Assembly (NCBI RefSeq): GCF_048544455.1
Contig: NC_133534.1
Location: 35,464,217 to 35,528,216 of the forward strand
DNA length: 64,000 nucleotides
Reading direction: 5' to 3'
Source: Silene latifolia
Taxonomy: Eukaryota > Streptophyta > Magnoliopsida > Caryophyllales > Caryophyllaceae
The notes below the pieces were generated by a model, which searched no databases, had not been told where the DNA came from, and worked only from the letters and a program-made list of their open reading frames with translations. How positions within the stretch are numbered: position 1 is the first letter of the stretch; every line of letters begins with the position of its first letter. Position numbers and translations under genes: made by a program. Positions 31,356 to 43,678 of the stretch are shown here, in pieces.

Positions 31356-31389
<34 letters not shown>

Positions 31390-31409
31390 TATATATATAT
31401 ATATATAAA
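31356..31409. repeat. (TA)n microsatellite at the right edge of the foldback element
   Basis: (TA)n-AAAT-(TA)n, as on the left edge. ORFs reading TA repeats here (YIYIYI) are not genes. Confidence 0.8.
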
Positions 31410-31726
31410 TACATAATATATAGTAATATATTCGTCTTATATACACAAATTATAAAATACTTAACTCATTTTAAGCTTAAGACGAATAATACCGTTTTAT
31501 ACGAGAATTTGTGATTAATACATACACCACTACTACTACGGAGTGCCCATGTTTGAACTGTTAATCGAAACAATGACTTCCTACTTACTCAACATGTTCT
31601 TCTATGTTCATGTATCCGGAGGAGTTTTTAATGTACTAGGTCAATCAATTTAGATATTTTTCATATTGAGTAACTTTTCCAATACTTTCTAACATGCATC
31701 AGTAAAAAGTACTCGTAAATTAATTA

Positions 31727-32272
31727 CTCCCCGTCTTAAAGTTATTTTCCAAAATACAAAAAACCGAATCAAATGGAGTCAATGTGTAACTGAGATAAAA
31801 TGTAAGTGGATTGGAATATTATGAAAAAAATCTCTGAGACAACTAAATAATGAAAAATGGAAGATATTTTAGAGACATAGAAAACATCTATACAATAAAG
31901 AGAAAATAGTACCAAATCAACTCATTTTATCTTTATCATCATGTATTTGTTTTTGTTTTTGACATAATCCTCATCGATATATTCCCTCCAATTTCCTATT
32001 ATCTTTCCTCTTTCTTTTTTCGCACTAGTTTGATTATCTTCAATCTTCCATTTTTTGGTAAATTTTATTCATTCTTTAATATTTTCTCTCTCATAAAAAA
32101 ATCAATAATTTCTACTACTTTATTCATTCTTTATTCATTATTCATTCTTTCTTATTTTTCTCTCCTATAAAATTTACAACTTACACTATTATATTCATTA
32201 TTTCATTATTTCTTCTCCTTTCTTATTTTTTGTGCCCAAAAAAAGGAGAAGATAATAAGAACTTGGAGGGAG
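31727..32272. mobile_element. Stowaway-like MITE, long version
   Basis: Ends CTCCCCGTCTTAAAGTTATT and, inverted, CTCCCTCCAAGTTCTTATTA, flanked by TA (31725-31726, 32273-32274). The 546-bp interior is AT-rich with TTTATTCATT repeats and no ORF. Confidence 0.7.
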
Positions 32273-32797
32273 TATTAATTAATCAACGTAACCATAAAAT
32301 AACTAAATGTCTAATTTAATACTTTCTCTATCTCAATTACTTAGTTTATTTTTTGTAATGTCTTTCGAGAAATATTATAATTAAAGATAAATAAATGACT
32401 GAAATATAGATAAGTATAATATAAACTAGTTTTATTTATATACGGAATAATAATACTCTGTAATTGTTATAAAAAAATCCTGCCCATTATATATGCCAAT
32501 ATATAGAAAGACTCCCCCCAAATATGAAACAGTAATATGGGACCAAATGTTTTCATGGCTATCCCATAAAAGGCTTTTATCAGGTCGGATCCAACTGAGG
32601 AAGTTAAGATATATAAATATATAATGTCCAAAATTGTAACGGAACATGCTATGACATTATTATCTTATCCATTACCATATCCATCATTTTTTCTTCTTTC
32701 AAAAGATATAAATCATCCATATCATTGTCTCAACTTTTTCGATAAGATCCCGTTACTTTGAAAATCTACTCTTAAATTGGTGTATTTAAATTGGCGG
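32273..32797. other. AT-rich intergenic DNA
   Basis: No gene or clear repeat end is seen; short ORFs here have no recognisable features. Confidence 0.4.
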
Positions 32798-32984
32798 TTA
32801 GTCTTGCTTCAGACATGTTATTTTAATCTGAAGTAATAAGACGAGATTTTTAATTATTTTATAGTCGAATGTGATCACTATTGAAAAACAAGTTATCATA
32901 AGAATCGTTGTGGTTACATTTAACCATAAAATAGCACATATTTTACGTTTTAGACGAAAAGTAACCGTCTGAAATAAGAATTTG
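32798..32984. repeat. MITE related to 26992-27175
   Basis: Left TTAGTCTTGCTTCAGACATG and inverted right AAATTCTTATTTCAGACGG. TTAAATTGG occurs on both outer sides and may be part of a target duplication. Confidence 0.45.
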
Positions 32985-33165
32985 CGTTAAATTGGTGGAG
33001 ATTATATGGTTGTTTGGTTATTTTTGAAAAAAAAAACACATTAGGACTTTATTTTATGAAGATCATCAAAGGTCAATTGAGATTTCGTTGGAATTTTTCT
33101 TCCTTTATAATAGAGAAATTTCCACATATCGTCTACTAAGCAATTTTATACAACTTCTTAAGAAA

Positions 33166-34951
33166 CTAGCTTTAAATTTGTGCAAAAATTGCACGGGTTG
33201 TATTATCGTAGTAGCAGGCGCTACCATTGGATACAGAAGTTAAATAGTTTAGAATTTAAAATGTGTAGTGATAGAGTCAAATTGTGTCAGCCTAATTAGG
33301 TAATTTTAGTTGAATAAACTTGTCACAAAGCCGGTTTTGAGTGTTAATCGTTGTATTTTCCGGTGAATCCACTTTGGTTGTAATTTGGATCATTTGAACT
33401 TGTTGTTGGTATTTACATCTCAAGGTAATTCAAGTACTTCATATTGGTAAGTTGAGATGAATGGATCATTTTGTACAAGCCGACTCACAAGTCAAACCCG
33501 AGCCACGGTCAACCAAGGTGAAGAAGCAGAGCAAAAGGTAAGCCAAGGGAATAAGTTCAATCAAGAAAAGTAAGCTAATGGAAGATTTGATGCCTTGGCA
33601 TAGACAAACAAGAGCCAAAATGAAGAATTGAAAACTCGGTTTCACAAGGGTCAACTTCAAATGGATATATCTCTAGTTCTAGAGCTCGTATCGACGCAAG
33701 GCCAATTGGAGGTAAAAGCTTGTGATCTTAGCTTTCCAACGGTAGGTCACACGCCTCTTTTGTCCAAGAAACGAGGGAGATATGGCCTTTGAAAGATGCT
33801 GCTGTCAGTCTGAAGCGCACGCAGCCTGCGCTCTGCTCTGAATATCGCAACTCTAGTTCCGTGTTTTGGGCTTTCTTGAGGGACTTAACCTAGATTCTCG
33901 TGACTCCCTATATATATCTAGAATTTTGAGATCTAAAAACACTCCTACTCTCATCTAAAGATGCTTGTTTTTACCCTTAAGCTTGTAATAATTAAGACAA
34001 GAATTCTCTCTAATTTTATATTAATCTTTCTTCAATTTGTGGTTGTAACAAGATTATGGAAAGCTAGACCTTTTAGCTTGGTGTAATTGGGTAGACACTA
34101 CTTTCCTAAGGTTTGTAAGACTCTTTCAATCTTTCCTCAATAATTATTGCACTTTCCTTGAATTTATTGTTTATGTTGGATGTTATTGTGTTAGGAATGA
34201 TCAACCTTGCATGTTAATCATCTTACTATTGAAATCCTTGTAGCAAGCTTGCATCTTTATGAAGTTGGATTAAAGTTTATATCTTTGTGAGTGGAATTTG
34301 CATGTTAATCTTTGGGGTAGTTGGATTAAGCCTCCTAAAGGATTAATCTTGACTTCTTTTGTTTGGAATTGATCTTAATGCTCTTGTGTGTAAGCCTTGT
34401 TGTGGTTTTCAATTGGGTGATCATATAAGTAGGATCAACTACTCTAGCTTAGGAGCAAGTAATCACCATCTTACAAAAGTTGTTGATTAATTGTTGAGGG
34501 AAGAAAAGAGAGGATCTTTGTGCTTAGGGAGTAGTTGTTGAGCCTTGTTAAACCAAGTTTCTCCACCTTATTGAATCTTGCATACTAGTTGTTTCTTGAA
34601 TTGTCTCAATAGGAAAGTCTCCAATTTTACTCTTTCATGTTTGTTTCCAACCAAATGCCTTTTCCATCTACGTTTCCTACAAGTTGAACATTGTTAATAG
34701 CCATTGTTTGTGATTAGTTTAATTTGTTGAGTCTAAATTGTCATTAGTGTCTTAAGTAGTTTACCATTCAAGTTTTAGTTATTAGACCTTCTCTTGGGTT
34801 CGACCCTTACTTATGTTATACTACTATTCTTAATTGCATAGTGTGGAGTTGAGTTTGATTTTATAAATTTTTAATTTGATAGTTAATTCTACTACAGTTG
34901 GTTTAGCCATATAAACTTGATAGCTTAAACCCCGTGCAAAGTTGCACTCAT
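33166..34951 (-). mobile_element. Possible Helitron 3' end and LTR-like block
   Basis: On the minus strand the left edge reads a hairpin GTGCAATTTTTGCAC preceded by ACCC, then CTAG|T at 33166. A GC-poor tail, hairpin and CTRR end followed by T is the signature of Helitron 3' termini. A similar hairpin (GTGCAAAGTTGCAC) lies at 34937-34950. Between them, about 33300-34915 reads on the plus strand like a decayed Athila-type LTR (a late GGGTTCGACCCTTAC, a TATACTAC run and an AT-rich U5-like end also typical of the LTR ending at 50000). No primer site follows, so it would be a solo LTR. No coding domain is present. The two readings are not exclusive. Confidence 0.35.
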
Positions 34952-34974
34952 GCATTACAATTAAAACTGTTAAA

Positions 34975-35555
34975 ATTTAACCCGACCCAACCTTTAAACC
35001 CGAACGTTTGATCCATTTTACGGTCAGGTTCCGTAAACTATAACATGCAATCCGAATGATCCACAACTCTTAATGACTCGTTATTTCAGGGCCAAACCTA
35101 ACATGTTCGACCTAATGGATTGAAATTAATAAGATGATGATAAATGTATGTTAAATATCACTAAAATATTAATAATTAATGGTATATATTGTTATGAAAA
35201 TAGTTAATTTCTATGTATAAAAACTGGAATAATAAATAATAACCATTACTAATTTACGGTTTTTTAAATCATAAACATGATATAAAAAATAATTATTTAA
35301 AAGAAACTTTGTAATTTTAATTTTTCAATGTAAGAAGTATGACTTCAATAAGAAGTGAATACGACTAAAATAGTAGTATCAAATATGATTTAATTGAAAA
35401 GTATATTTTTATTGTAATGAAGATATTAAAAAAAGGTGTTAGATTGTTTTGACCCGTATTCTAACTTTGGTCTGCCTCTGACCCATATAACATGACAGGT
35501 ATTATATATGACTCGTCCAATATATTAAACTTATTAATAGGCTGAATACAAAAAA
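34975..35555. repeat. Degenerate GACCCG-rich element
   Basis: AACCCGACCCAACC at the left and GACCCGTATTC...GACCCATATAACATGACAGG at the right resemble the GACCCGAA elements at 1424-2312, but the ends are decayed and the middle is AT-rich. Confidence 0.35.
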
Positions 35556-35830
35556 TTAGCTTTCCGTTTTCACAAAACCTCATCTGATGACACTTTCAAA
35601 GACCAATTTGCTCGTACACGCGTGATCATTTGACAAAAAATAACTTTTATTTTTCATAGTACCGTATAAATGACAATTAAAAGCTGCTAAATACATGATA
35701 TTGAGACAATTGAGCAATATTAGGTTGCCGAAACTCAATCTAAGATGGCTTAAAATAAGAGGAGTCCTAATAATTTTTAGAAAATCCGTTCAAAAATAGT
35801 TATATGATTAGACCAAAAAATTAGGCTTAT

Positions 35831-36815
35831 TGTGGGTATACATCCGTATAATACCCTTTAAAATTAGGACTATAACGTAAATTTAAACATGTGATTATTG
35901 TCATAAAAACATAAATACAGTAGAAACGATAAGGAACAAGAAATAACCTCGGGTCCTTTGATGCACGGCGTAAAGAACAGAAATCAAACGAGATTCCCTC
36001 CTAATTGTTGCACCCAAGACTTGTCCGAGATATGCCCTCATGCTAGATGGTGTTCTCCGATTGCCTTGCAATATTGGGAGAACTGCTGTGAGTTTATTCG
36101 AGATGAGAGATCTCGGTTTTTCAGAGGAGAATGCTCTTCAAAACCCTAGTTTATTTTTCCAAATGAATTAGGTTTCAAAAGGAGAAGAAACCTCTCCTTT
36201 TGATGACCTCGGTCCGCGGGTCACTAGAGGGGGGAGTGGGCTTTCCACTTCCTCCTTATTAAACTCGTGGTCCGACTCATCTCGCTAAATGTATATGACG
36301 CGGTCGATTATAAATGTTATCGGTTATCGGAAATTTAGGCATCGGCTAATAATACGGGTTAATTTGAATTATTAATACGTGTCCGACAAAAACAGTATTG
36401 TATAGTTTATTCAATATACATTAATTAAATATAAAACGCTTATATTTAATTTTACGAATTAACTGGTTAATTCGCCTTAGCTCATGATATTTAATCCGTA
36501 TTAAATATAATATCTCAACATCACATATTTGACTAATTACTAGTCAAATAACTCGGACTAACTGGTTAGTCAATTTTGGCATCTACATGACAGTATTTTC
36601 ATACCGTCACATCTCTCGAACGTATCCTATAGGTGTGACTTTTAGGGACCAGTTGATCACCGCCATCTGTATGACAATAACGTCAAACTTATCTAGCAAG
36701 CCAACCGTTATTGATAAACGTGGATCAACTGATAATAATACCAAAAGTATGCCCTTTGATCCTTTTAGAGGTTTATAAGTCCTTGCACTAACTGTTAAGG
36801 ACACAAACCCCAACA
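35831..36815 (-). repeat. Copia 3' LTR
   Basis: On the minus strand it starts TGTTGGGGTTTGTGTCC and ends GTATACCCACA. A 63-codon ORF occurs identically in both LTRs and is not considered a gene. Confidence 0.9.
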
Positions 36816-36826
36816 AGCTCCCACTT
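36816..36826 (-). promoter_or_regulatory. Copia polypurine tract, with a second copy inside
   Basis: AAGTGGGAGCT directly precedes the 3' LTR on the minus strand. A second AAGTGGGAGTT at about 36891-36901 belongs to a tandem duplication of the LTR/PPT junction (36786-36860 and 36861-36935). Confidence 0.65.
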
Positions 36827-36935
36827 GTCCGTACAAGTGCATGTGCAATGACGTTATCCACACTAACTGGAGGACACAAGCTCCAACAAACTCCCACTTG
36901 TCCGTGCAAGTGTATGTGCGATAACCGATTCTCAT

Positions 36936-37672
36936 ATTCATTTAAAATTTCTCCCACTCAATGTAAAACAATTTGCAGATCTGGATCCGCAAAGGTCGTA
37001 TTTTACAATCGATCTGTATCTAGAGTGGTTTCCCCGACTAGAGAGTAACTTAACTGATAAAACGAATCCGTATCCGAGCATGGCCATGCATTTCGATTCT
37101 GACTCCTCGAGTGGCCCCGAGAAATATCGAGTACACGATAAAGGCTGAATATTTCCTTCAACTCGACTCCTTCCGATCTAAGCACGGCATGAAATGACCC
37201 AGAAAAAATCTACTTGGCCCCCTGTTACGGATGACCGTGAGAAAGAAACCAAAGTCACCCAAAATGCCTTAGTCTCAAGAGACAGTCGATAGTCAAAAGA
37301 ATCGACTCTTAGGATCACCATGGAAGTCCTATCCACGACCGGGCACGAATGTTATAAAACATTTAGGACTTCACGTCGATGTCACAATTGTGTCCTACGA
37401 GATATCCGTATAACTCGCCTCGTGATTGGTCGTCAACCGGTTGACTTATGGCTCGTTGAACCCACCATCAACCAACGTCACAAAATAATTGCCGAGTTAT
37501 CAGCTCATGTGGGCAATTAAGGACTAAAAAGATATAATGTTTGTTCAGTTCACTTTGTGGTGTTCAAAATTGTCGTACAATTCCACATGAAAACAAAATA
37601 TATGTATAAAATATCAAAACGATGATGTCATATAGAGTACAAAGGAGAATGAATCTAATCCATAAAAGAGTA
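36936..37672 (-). other. Copia 3' untranslated region
   Basis: Between the RNase H stop and the polypurine tract. No domain is recognised in the short ORFs. Confidence 0.5.
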
Positions 37673-40600
37673 CTACAACTCAGGAACACGTTTGATTCCC
37701 ATGGAATTTACGTGCCCTTCATGCTTATCTTGTCGTAATGCTTTAGTGAGAGGATCTGCTATGTTATCATCTGTAGCAATCTTTTCTATCACTACTTCCT
37801 TTTGCTCCACGTAATCCCGGATTAGATGAGCTTTCCGTTGTACATGTCTAGACTTGTTGCTAGACTTAGGCTCCTTAGCTTGGAAGATGGCACCACTATT
37901 GTCGCAATAGATGGTGATCGGGTCATTCGAACTAGGCACTACGGAGAGTCCATGTAAGAATTGACGCATCCATATCGCTTCCTTTGTAGCTTCAGACGCG
38001 GCATAGTACTCGGACTCGGTCGTAGAATCTGTCAGAATGAATCGTTTGCTTGGAACTCTTCCACTGATCTGCAAAGCACCATTAAGAGTAAAAACGAATC
38101 AGATCGAGATTTCGAGTCATCTCGATCCGTTTGGAAGCTAGCATCTGCAGAAAAGGTTGCGCATAGCTTTTGTTCGCCTCCATAAGTCAATGCCCAATCT
38201 TTAGTCCTCCGTAGGTACTTAAGAATGTTCTTGACCAGCCAATGTGATTCACCTGGATCTTTGTTGGTATCGACTTGTCATACTCAATGCATATGCCACG
38301 TCCGGACGTGTGCATATCATGGCATACATGATTGATCCTATTGCCGAAGCATAAGGAATCCGTGTCATGCGCTCTTTTTCTTCCGGTGTCTCTGGTGCCT
38401 GAGACTTGCTCAAATGCACCCCTGGAGCCATAGGAAGGAACCCCTTCTTGGAGTTAGTCATCTTTGAATCTCTCTAGGACTTTGTCTATGTAAGACTCGA
38501 TCGAGAGATAGCATCCTTCGTGATCTATCTCGATAGATACGGATGCCCAGAATTCTTTGTGCCTCTCCCAGATCTTTCATCTGGAAATGGTTTTTCAACC
38601 ATACTTTCACCGAAGTTAAGAGAGGTATGTCATTCCCAATCAGGAGTATGTCGTCAACATACAATATTAGGAAGACAATCTTGCTCCCACTCGACTTGAT
38701 ATATAGAAATGGTTCCTCGACCGATCGAGTAAATCCATTTTCTTTTATCACTTGGTCGAAGCGATGATTCCAACTCCTTGATGCTTGCTTAAGTCCATAA
38801 ATGGAACGCTTAAGCTTGCACACTTTCTTAGGATGTACTGGATCAATGAAACCTTCGGGTTGTACCATGTACAACTCTTCCTCCAAAAAACCGTTTAAGA
38901 AGGCGGTTTTCACATCCATTTGCCAAATTTCATAGTCATGAAAAGCGGCGATCGCTAAGATAATCCGAATGGAACGCAGCATGACTACGGGTGCAAAAAT
39001 CTCATCGTAGTGCAAACCTGGCACTTGGGTGAAACCTTTAGCAACTAGTCGTGCTTTGTAGATATCTTGTTGACCTTCCACAGAATGCTTTATCTTGTAA
39101 AGCCATTTGAATTGAAGGGGACGAACCTTAGCAGGTAAGTCAACAAGATCCCACACGTTGTTCTCATACATGGAGTCCATCTCGGATTGCATGGCCTCAA
39201 GCCATAGCTTTGAGTCAGAACTAGTCATGGCACCTTTATAGGTTGTGGGTTCACTACTCGTTAAGAGTAGAACGTCATCTATGTCATGTTCCTCGACCAT
39301 ACCAATGTATCTCCGGAGGAATATAGACTCTTCCCGACCTCCTAGGTTCCTCAGGAATATTCACCGCAGCCGGGATTGAAGGAACAGGTTCCTCCAATGG
39401 TTGCTCGGTGTTTGGTTCTGAAATCTCCGACAGGTCGAAGGTTCTATCACTCTTTGCATTCTCGAGAAATTCCTTCTCTAAGAATGTCGCACTAGCCGCA
39501 ACAAAAACGCGTTGTTCGGTTGGCGAATAGAAGTAATGACCAAGTGTTCCTTTAGGATAACCTATAAAGTATGTCTTGACCGATCGCGGGCCGAGCTTAT
39601 CCTCGTGTCTCCACTTGACATAAGCCTCGCAGCCCCAAACCCGTATAAAGGACAAGTTAGGGACCGTTCTCTTCCATAGTTCATATGGAGTCTTGTCATG
39701 ACTTTAGACGGACTTCGGTTAAGTATTAGAGCGGCCGACATAAGAGCATAACCCCATAATGAATCAGGTAAAACCGTGTGACTCATCATGGATCGAACCA
39801 TATCAAGTAGTGTTCGATTTCTCCGTTCGGACACACCATTCAACCGAGGTGTTCCAGGTGGAGTTAAGCGTAGGGCAATCCCCGTCTTTGAGGTGATGAT
39901 CAAACTCGTGAGAAAGATACTCGCCACCACGATCCGAACGTAGTGTTTTAATCTTTCTACCCAATAGGTTCGCACCCTATTCTCGGTATTCTTTGAATTT
40001 CTCAAAGGATTCACTTTTGTGCTTCATTAAGTAGACATAGCCATATCTACTTAAATCGTCCGTGAAAGTGATGAAATACCTATAGCCTTCTCGTGCGGTG
40101 ATTGACATAGGACCACATACATCCGTGTGTATGAGCCCTAATAGGTCGCCAGCCGCGCATTCCAACACCTTTGAAGGAAATCCGAGTCATCTTACCGATG
40201 AGACATGATTCACACGTGCCAAATGATTGAAAATCAAAGGCCGAGATAGCTCCATGTTTGATGAGTGTTTTACGCGTTTCTCATTAATGTGTCCCATACG
40301 GCGGTGCCATAGATACGTTTGATCTTTGTCACCAACCTTTAACTTTTTATTCATTACGTGTAATATTTCCGTGGTCTGATCTAAAACATAAATTCCATTC
40401 ATGGAGACCGCTTCTTGTAAATCATATCGTGTAATGAGAAAATGCAAGCATTATTTTCTATTACAAATGAAAAACCAAGTTTATCAAGTGCGTAAACCGA
40501 AATAATGTTTTTGGAAAGACTAGGTACATAATAGCGATCATATAATGACAACTCAAATCCGCTAGGAAGCTGGATCACATATGTCCCCTTTGAGATGGCA

Positions 40601-41022
40601 GCTACTCTTGCTCCATTCCCAACACGCAGGTCCACCTCACCCTTTACGAGGGGTTCGATGTTTCGGAGCCCCTGCACATGATTAGACAGATGAGAACCAC
40701 AACCAGTATCAAGTACCCAAGTTCCGTAACTTGCGTGGTTAATCTCAATCATATGAATAAAAGTAGAAGAGGAAGAAGACATACCAACAGGTTTAACACG
40801 ACCTGCCTTTAAGTCCTCATGGTATAATGGACATGTACGCCTCCAATGCCCAGTCTTGTGGCAATGGTGACACTCCATGTTACCATCCTTGCTCTTTGTC
40901 GCGCCTGATGAGTTACTCGACTCACCGGGACCACTCTTACCTGAACCCGACTTCTTGAACTTCGGTTTACCTCTCGCTAGGTTTGCTCGAGCTTTGCCCT
41001 TACCTTTCCCTTTGTTGGACAC
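37673..41022 (-). pseudogene. pol: Copia late gag and pol: zinc knuckle, protease, integrase, RT, RNase H (frameshifted)
   Basis: Read right to left: a zinc knuckle CHHCHKTGHWRRTC (about 40875), a protease site WVLDTGCGSHLS (about 40710), the pre-integrase HRRMGH block (about 40310), an integrase core with HTDVCGPM (about 40130) and the Glu in VSERRNRT (about 39820), RT from 39240 with DVKTAFLNG, YGLKQASR and the catalytic YVDD (about 38660), and RNase H with STTESEYYAAS and CDNSGAI near 38030-37890. At least four frame changes occur (about 40420, 40180, 39990-39640, 39300 and between 38460 and 38070). All catalytic motifs remain readable but no single product is possible. Confidence 0.88.
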
Positions 41023-41706
41023 AACGAGAACATCCTATTTCAAGCTCCCACTGAACTTCATGTCCTTCTCGCCCCTGTACGAGAAGGGAGTGCGATTCAT
41101 GGGGAGTCTTCTTCAAATCATTCATATAGTAATTCGCTCTAAATTGCGAAAAACCATCGTGGAGTGAATGAAGCATGCGGTCGATAACAATGTTCTCGCT
41201 GATGTTACAATCAAAGGTCTCGACTTCTCGACATTCTCAATCATGCGAGAATGTGTGGGCTAACCGGTTGGCCCTTCGAGTCTCGCATCAAAGAAGCGAG
41301 TGGTATGCTCATAGGTCACGATTCTCGGTGCTTTCGAGAATTCCTTAGTGAGCGTGGTGAAAATCTTGTTCGCACCATGGGCTATGAAGCGCGTTTCGCA
41401 AATTGGATTCCATTGCAAAAATGAGTACGTTTTTAATCGCACCCGCTTCCATACGGAAATCATTAAACTTGGTGATTTCAAAGAAAGCAGCTCTAGCCGT
41501 GGGACTGGATTTGCGGGAGGGGCTCTAATAAATATTTGAGCTTCCCCATCGGCGGGCAGCATTCCGTAATGCCGCCTCCCGGTCCGCGAAGTTTGATCCA
41601 TCATTCTTGATCGAGTAGACCGATTCATCCGATTCATGAAGATCCGAAGCCAGGACTCACGGTCCAATGTGGCACTTGGCATTGGGTTATCGGTAGAACC
41701 AGCCAT
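41023..41706 (-). pseudogene. gag: Copia gag N-terminus (heavily frameshifted)
   Basis: The ATG at 41706 starts MAGSTDNPMPSATLDRESWL. The Gag-like block (EAQIFIRAPPANP) is followed by frame changes; the expected helical Gag core is scattered over three frames down to 41030. Confidence rests on position between the primer site and the zinc knuckle. Confidence 0.55.
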
Positions 41707-43664
41707 TTGTTGTTTTAGTTTAAAAAACGTGATCTACTTTGAAAAAGAAAGAAAAACAAAACGAAATAAGCAACTCATCGAGGTGATTTAAGTCTATTTT
41801 AAAATTCATTTTAAACATGTAGACTCTCGCACTTGCATAATTGATCTCCCTCAAGAATGATACAAGTGATCCCAAGACTCAATTTCTGTAAATTGATAAG
41901 CCAACTGTTTAGCTAATTCTTCCGGAAGAACTCTTGGTCGATAGATTTCCGTAAATCCTATCTATAGTCCACCATAGTCACAGGATCGTACGAGTGACCA
42001 TAGTGTTGAGATAAAATAGGTCAATCAGTTCCAACTTACCCGACGTAGAAGGGGTCATAGTATGCCTACCGACGAAGAAGGGACTCATTGGAGTTTGACC
42101 TATAAAGACCGTTCTCAATTTTAGTTTATACGAGGAAGATCCCATCAACAAAATTATAATTCATTTTAAGTGAACGAATAACTAGCGTCTGACGTGAATG
42201 AATATATTTGGAAGATGGCTTTAAAACGTGTGACATGAGAATGTCAATGAAAACTAACTCGTGACCTCTATATGTGTCAGTTTTCATGCAATAAATTAGG
42301 TGGTTTGGTTTTTAGGCGGAAAATGATGCATATTATCGTTACGAAAAATAAATAAAGGAATGCAATACGTAAATAAAATTTCCTAGTGTGGCCTATCCTA
42401 GTAATATAAAACATAAAACAACTTTGGAATCCACCGTTGGACCCGAGAAGCTTGTCTTGATGTTCCATCTTGATCCAAGTAGCGGGAGTGAGCATCTGGT
42501 CTCCATCTTTGGTCTTCTCAAAAATTACAATTTAAAATTACAAAAATAAACCTATTTACATTCTAATTAAAACTGTAATTACAAGTGAAAAATCCAAAAC
42601 GGAGATACGAGATCTCAAAATACAACCAAGACCGTGTTCCATCATTACGGTAACACGTTCTACTAAGGCCACACTAAGTTACAACTGATTGTAAAATAAA
42701 TAAATAAATACGTAATAAAAAGCATTCAAAAACATTCATAATTAACGATAAATAGAATGCATCAACTAAAAACAAATTCATTCGTGACATAATTCCGTAA
42801 TTATGTTAAATTTATCCAAACCACCTTATAATGATTAAAATTCATGTGATAAAACCGCTTCTATCATTTAATTTTAATCTACTACAGTCCGTTACTTTAA
42901 ATACACGTTAAAATAACTTAATGGTACGTGTGTGAACCGTTTCACAATCATAGCGAGTGTACAATATCCGTATAAAGTACATATTGAAGCCAAAAGAAAA
43001 TTTAAATCAAAAGAAACAAATTTTCAAAGCTGTTAAAACGGAAATCCTTCGATCCAGGGACATAAGTGCTCGATCGAGGGACAAAAGGGCTCGATCGACT
43101 GAACTGCAAGTCGATCGAGAGGGTTGCCAAACAGGAAGTGCTCGATCGACTAAACTGGTGGTCGATCGAGTACTTATATTAGCAAAGCCGCTCGATCGAG
43201 TACGAGGACTCCTCGATCGAGCGATGGGGTTTTGAAAATGGTCGATCGAGTACAAGCAAGGACTCGATCGAATGAAAAAAAGAGAAAACCACTCGATCGA
43301 TTATAAACATGGTCGATCGAGCATAAAACTTTTCTCAAAACTTCAAACCCTCGAGAAAACAGTTTTGTTGAAGCAAAACAAATGCAATTTTGATTAAAAC
43401 TGATAAAAATCAATTCTACAAATTTGCAAAACTTGACATATTGTTATAATCTCCGTATAAAACAACAATATGCAAAAATCAACGAAAACAACATGAAATA
43501 ACCGTGTAAAACATGTCACGGTTTCATAAAAAAACGCGCATGACCAAATCAAAAAAAAAATTTTACGCCGTGAGAAAAATTGGTGATGCCGCACGGTTTT
43601 TAAGACAAAAACAACCGTTTCAAAATCGTTTTATGAAAAACACATAGAAAATTTACGTGGCCTC
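41707..43664 (-). other. Copia 5' leader with TCGATCGA cluster
   Basis: About 2 kb without a recognisable coding domain. 43049-43330 contains eleven or so TCGATCGA palindromes spaced 20-35 bp apart, read as a run of Ile-Asp-Arg/Ser-Ile-Asp peptides by chance ORFs. Confidence 0.6.
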
Positions 43665-43676
43665 GCTCTGATACCA
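43665..43676 (-). promoter_or_regulatory. Copia primer-binding site (initiator tRNA-Met)
   Basis: TGGTATCAGAGC lies 2 bp inside the 5' LTR on the minus strand, the standard Copia primer site. Confidence 0.85.
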
Positions 43677-43678
43677 CT

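Larger units (their letters stand above)
27677..31357. mobile_element. Foldback-like, AT-rich element with long inverted arms
   Basis: Left TATCTTAGGTGAGTCTAAAG matches the inverted right CATCTTAGATGAGTCTAGCA. Matches recur inward: GTGTTTGTCAAAAAAATTAG and TGTGAAATTCATACC at 28325-28372 pair with inverted copies at 30490-30530, and TCATGAAAATTGGGG plus TTGTGACGATT plus AAAATACTCGACA pair with 30423-30480. Each arm is therefore about 0.8-0.95 kb. The loop (28455-30410) carries repeated TGTTACAGTAAC words and a tRNA-like sequence. Each arm has leader-like sequence: in the left arm a TATA-like CTATATAAAC near 27784 precedes a pyrimidine-rich leader and a GT donor-like site near 28045. Long arms fit a Mutator-like foldback derivative. 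No transposase ORF. Identical TA repeats on both sides hide the TSD. Confidence 0.6.

Noticed and set aside
31314..31514. 66-codon ORF with Tyr-Ile repeats
   Set aside because: It translates a TA microsatellite.
35958..36149. 63-codon ORF repeated at 43809-44000
   Set aside because: It lies in both Copia LTRs in the antisense direction; its duplication comes from the LTRs, not from a conserved gene.
43007..43413. ORFs with repeated Ser-Ile-Asp or Asp-Arg units
   Set aside because: They are translations of the TCGATCGA repeats in a leader region without other coding signs.
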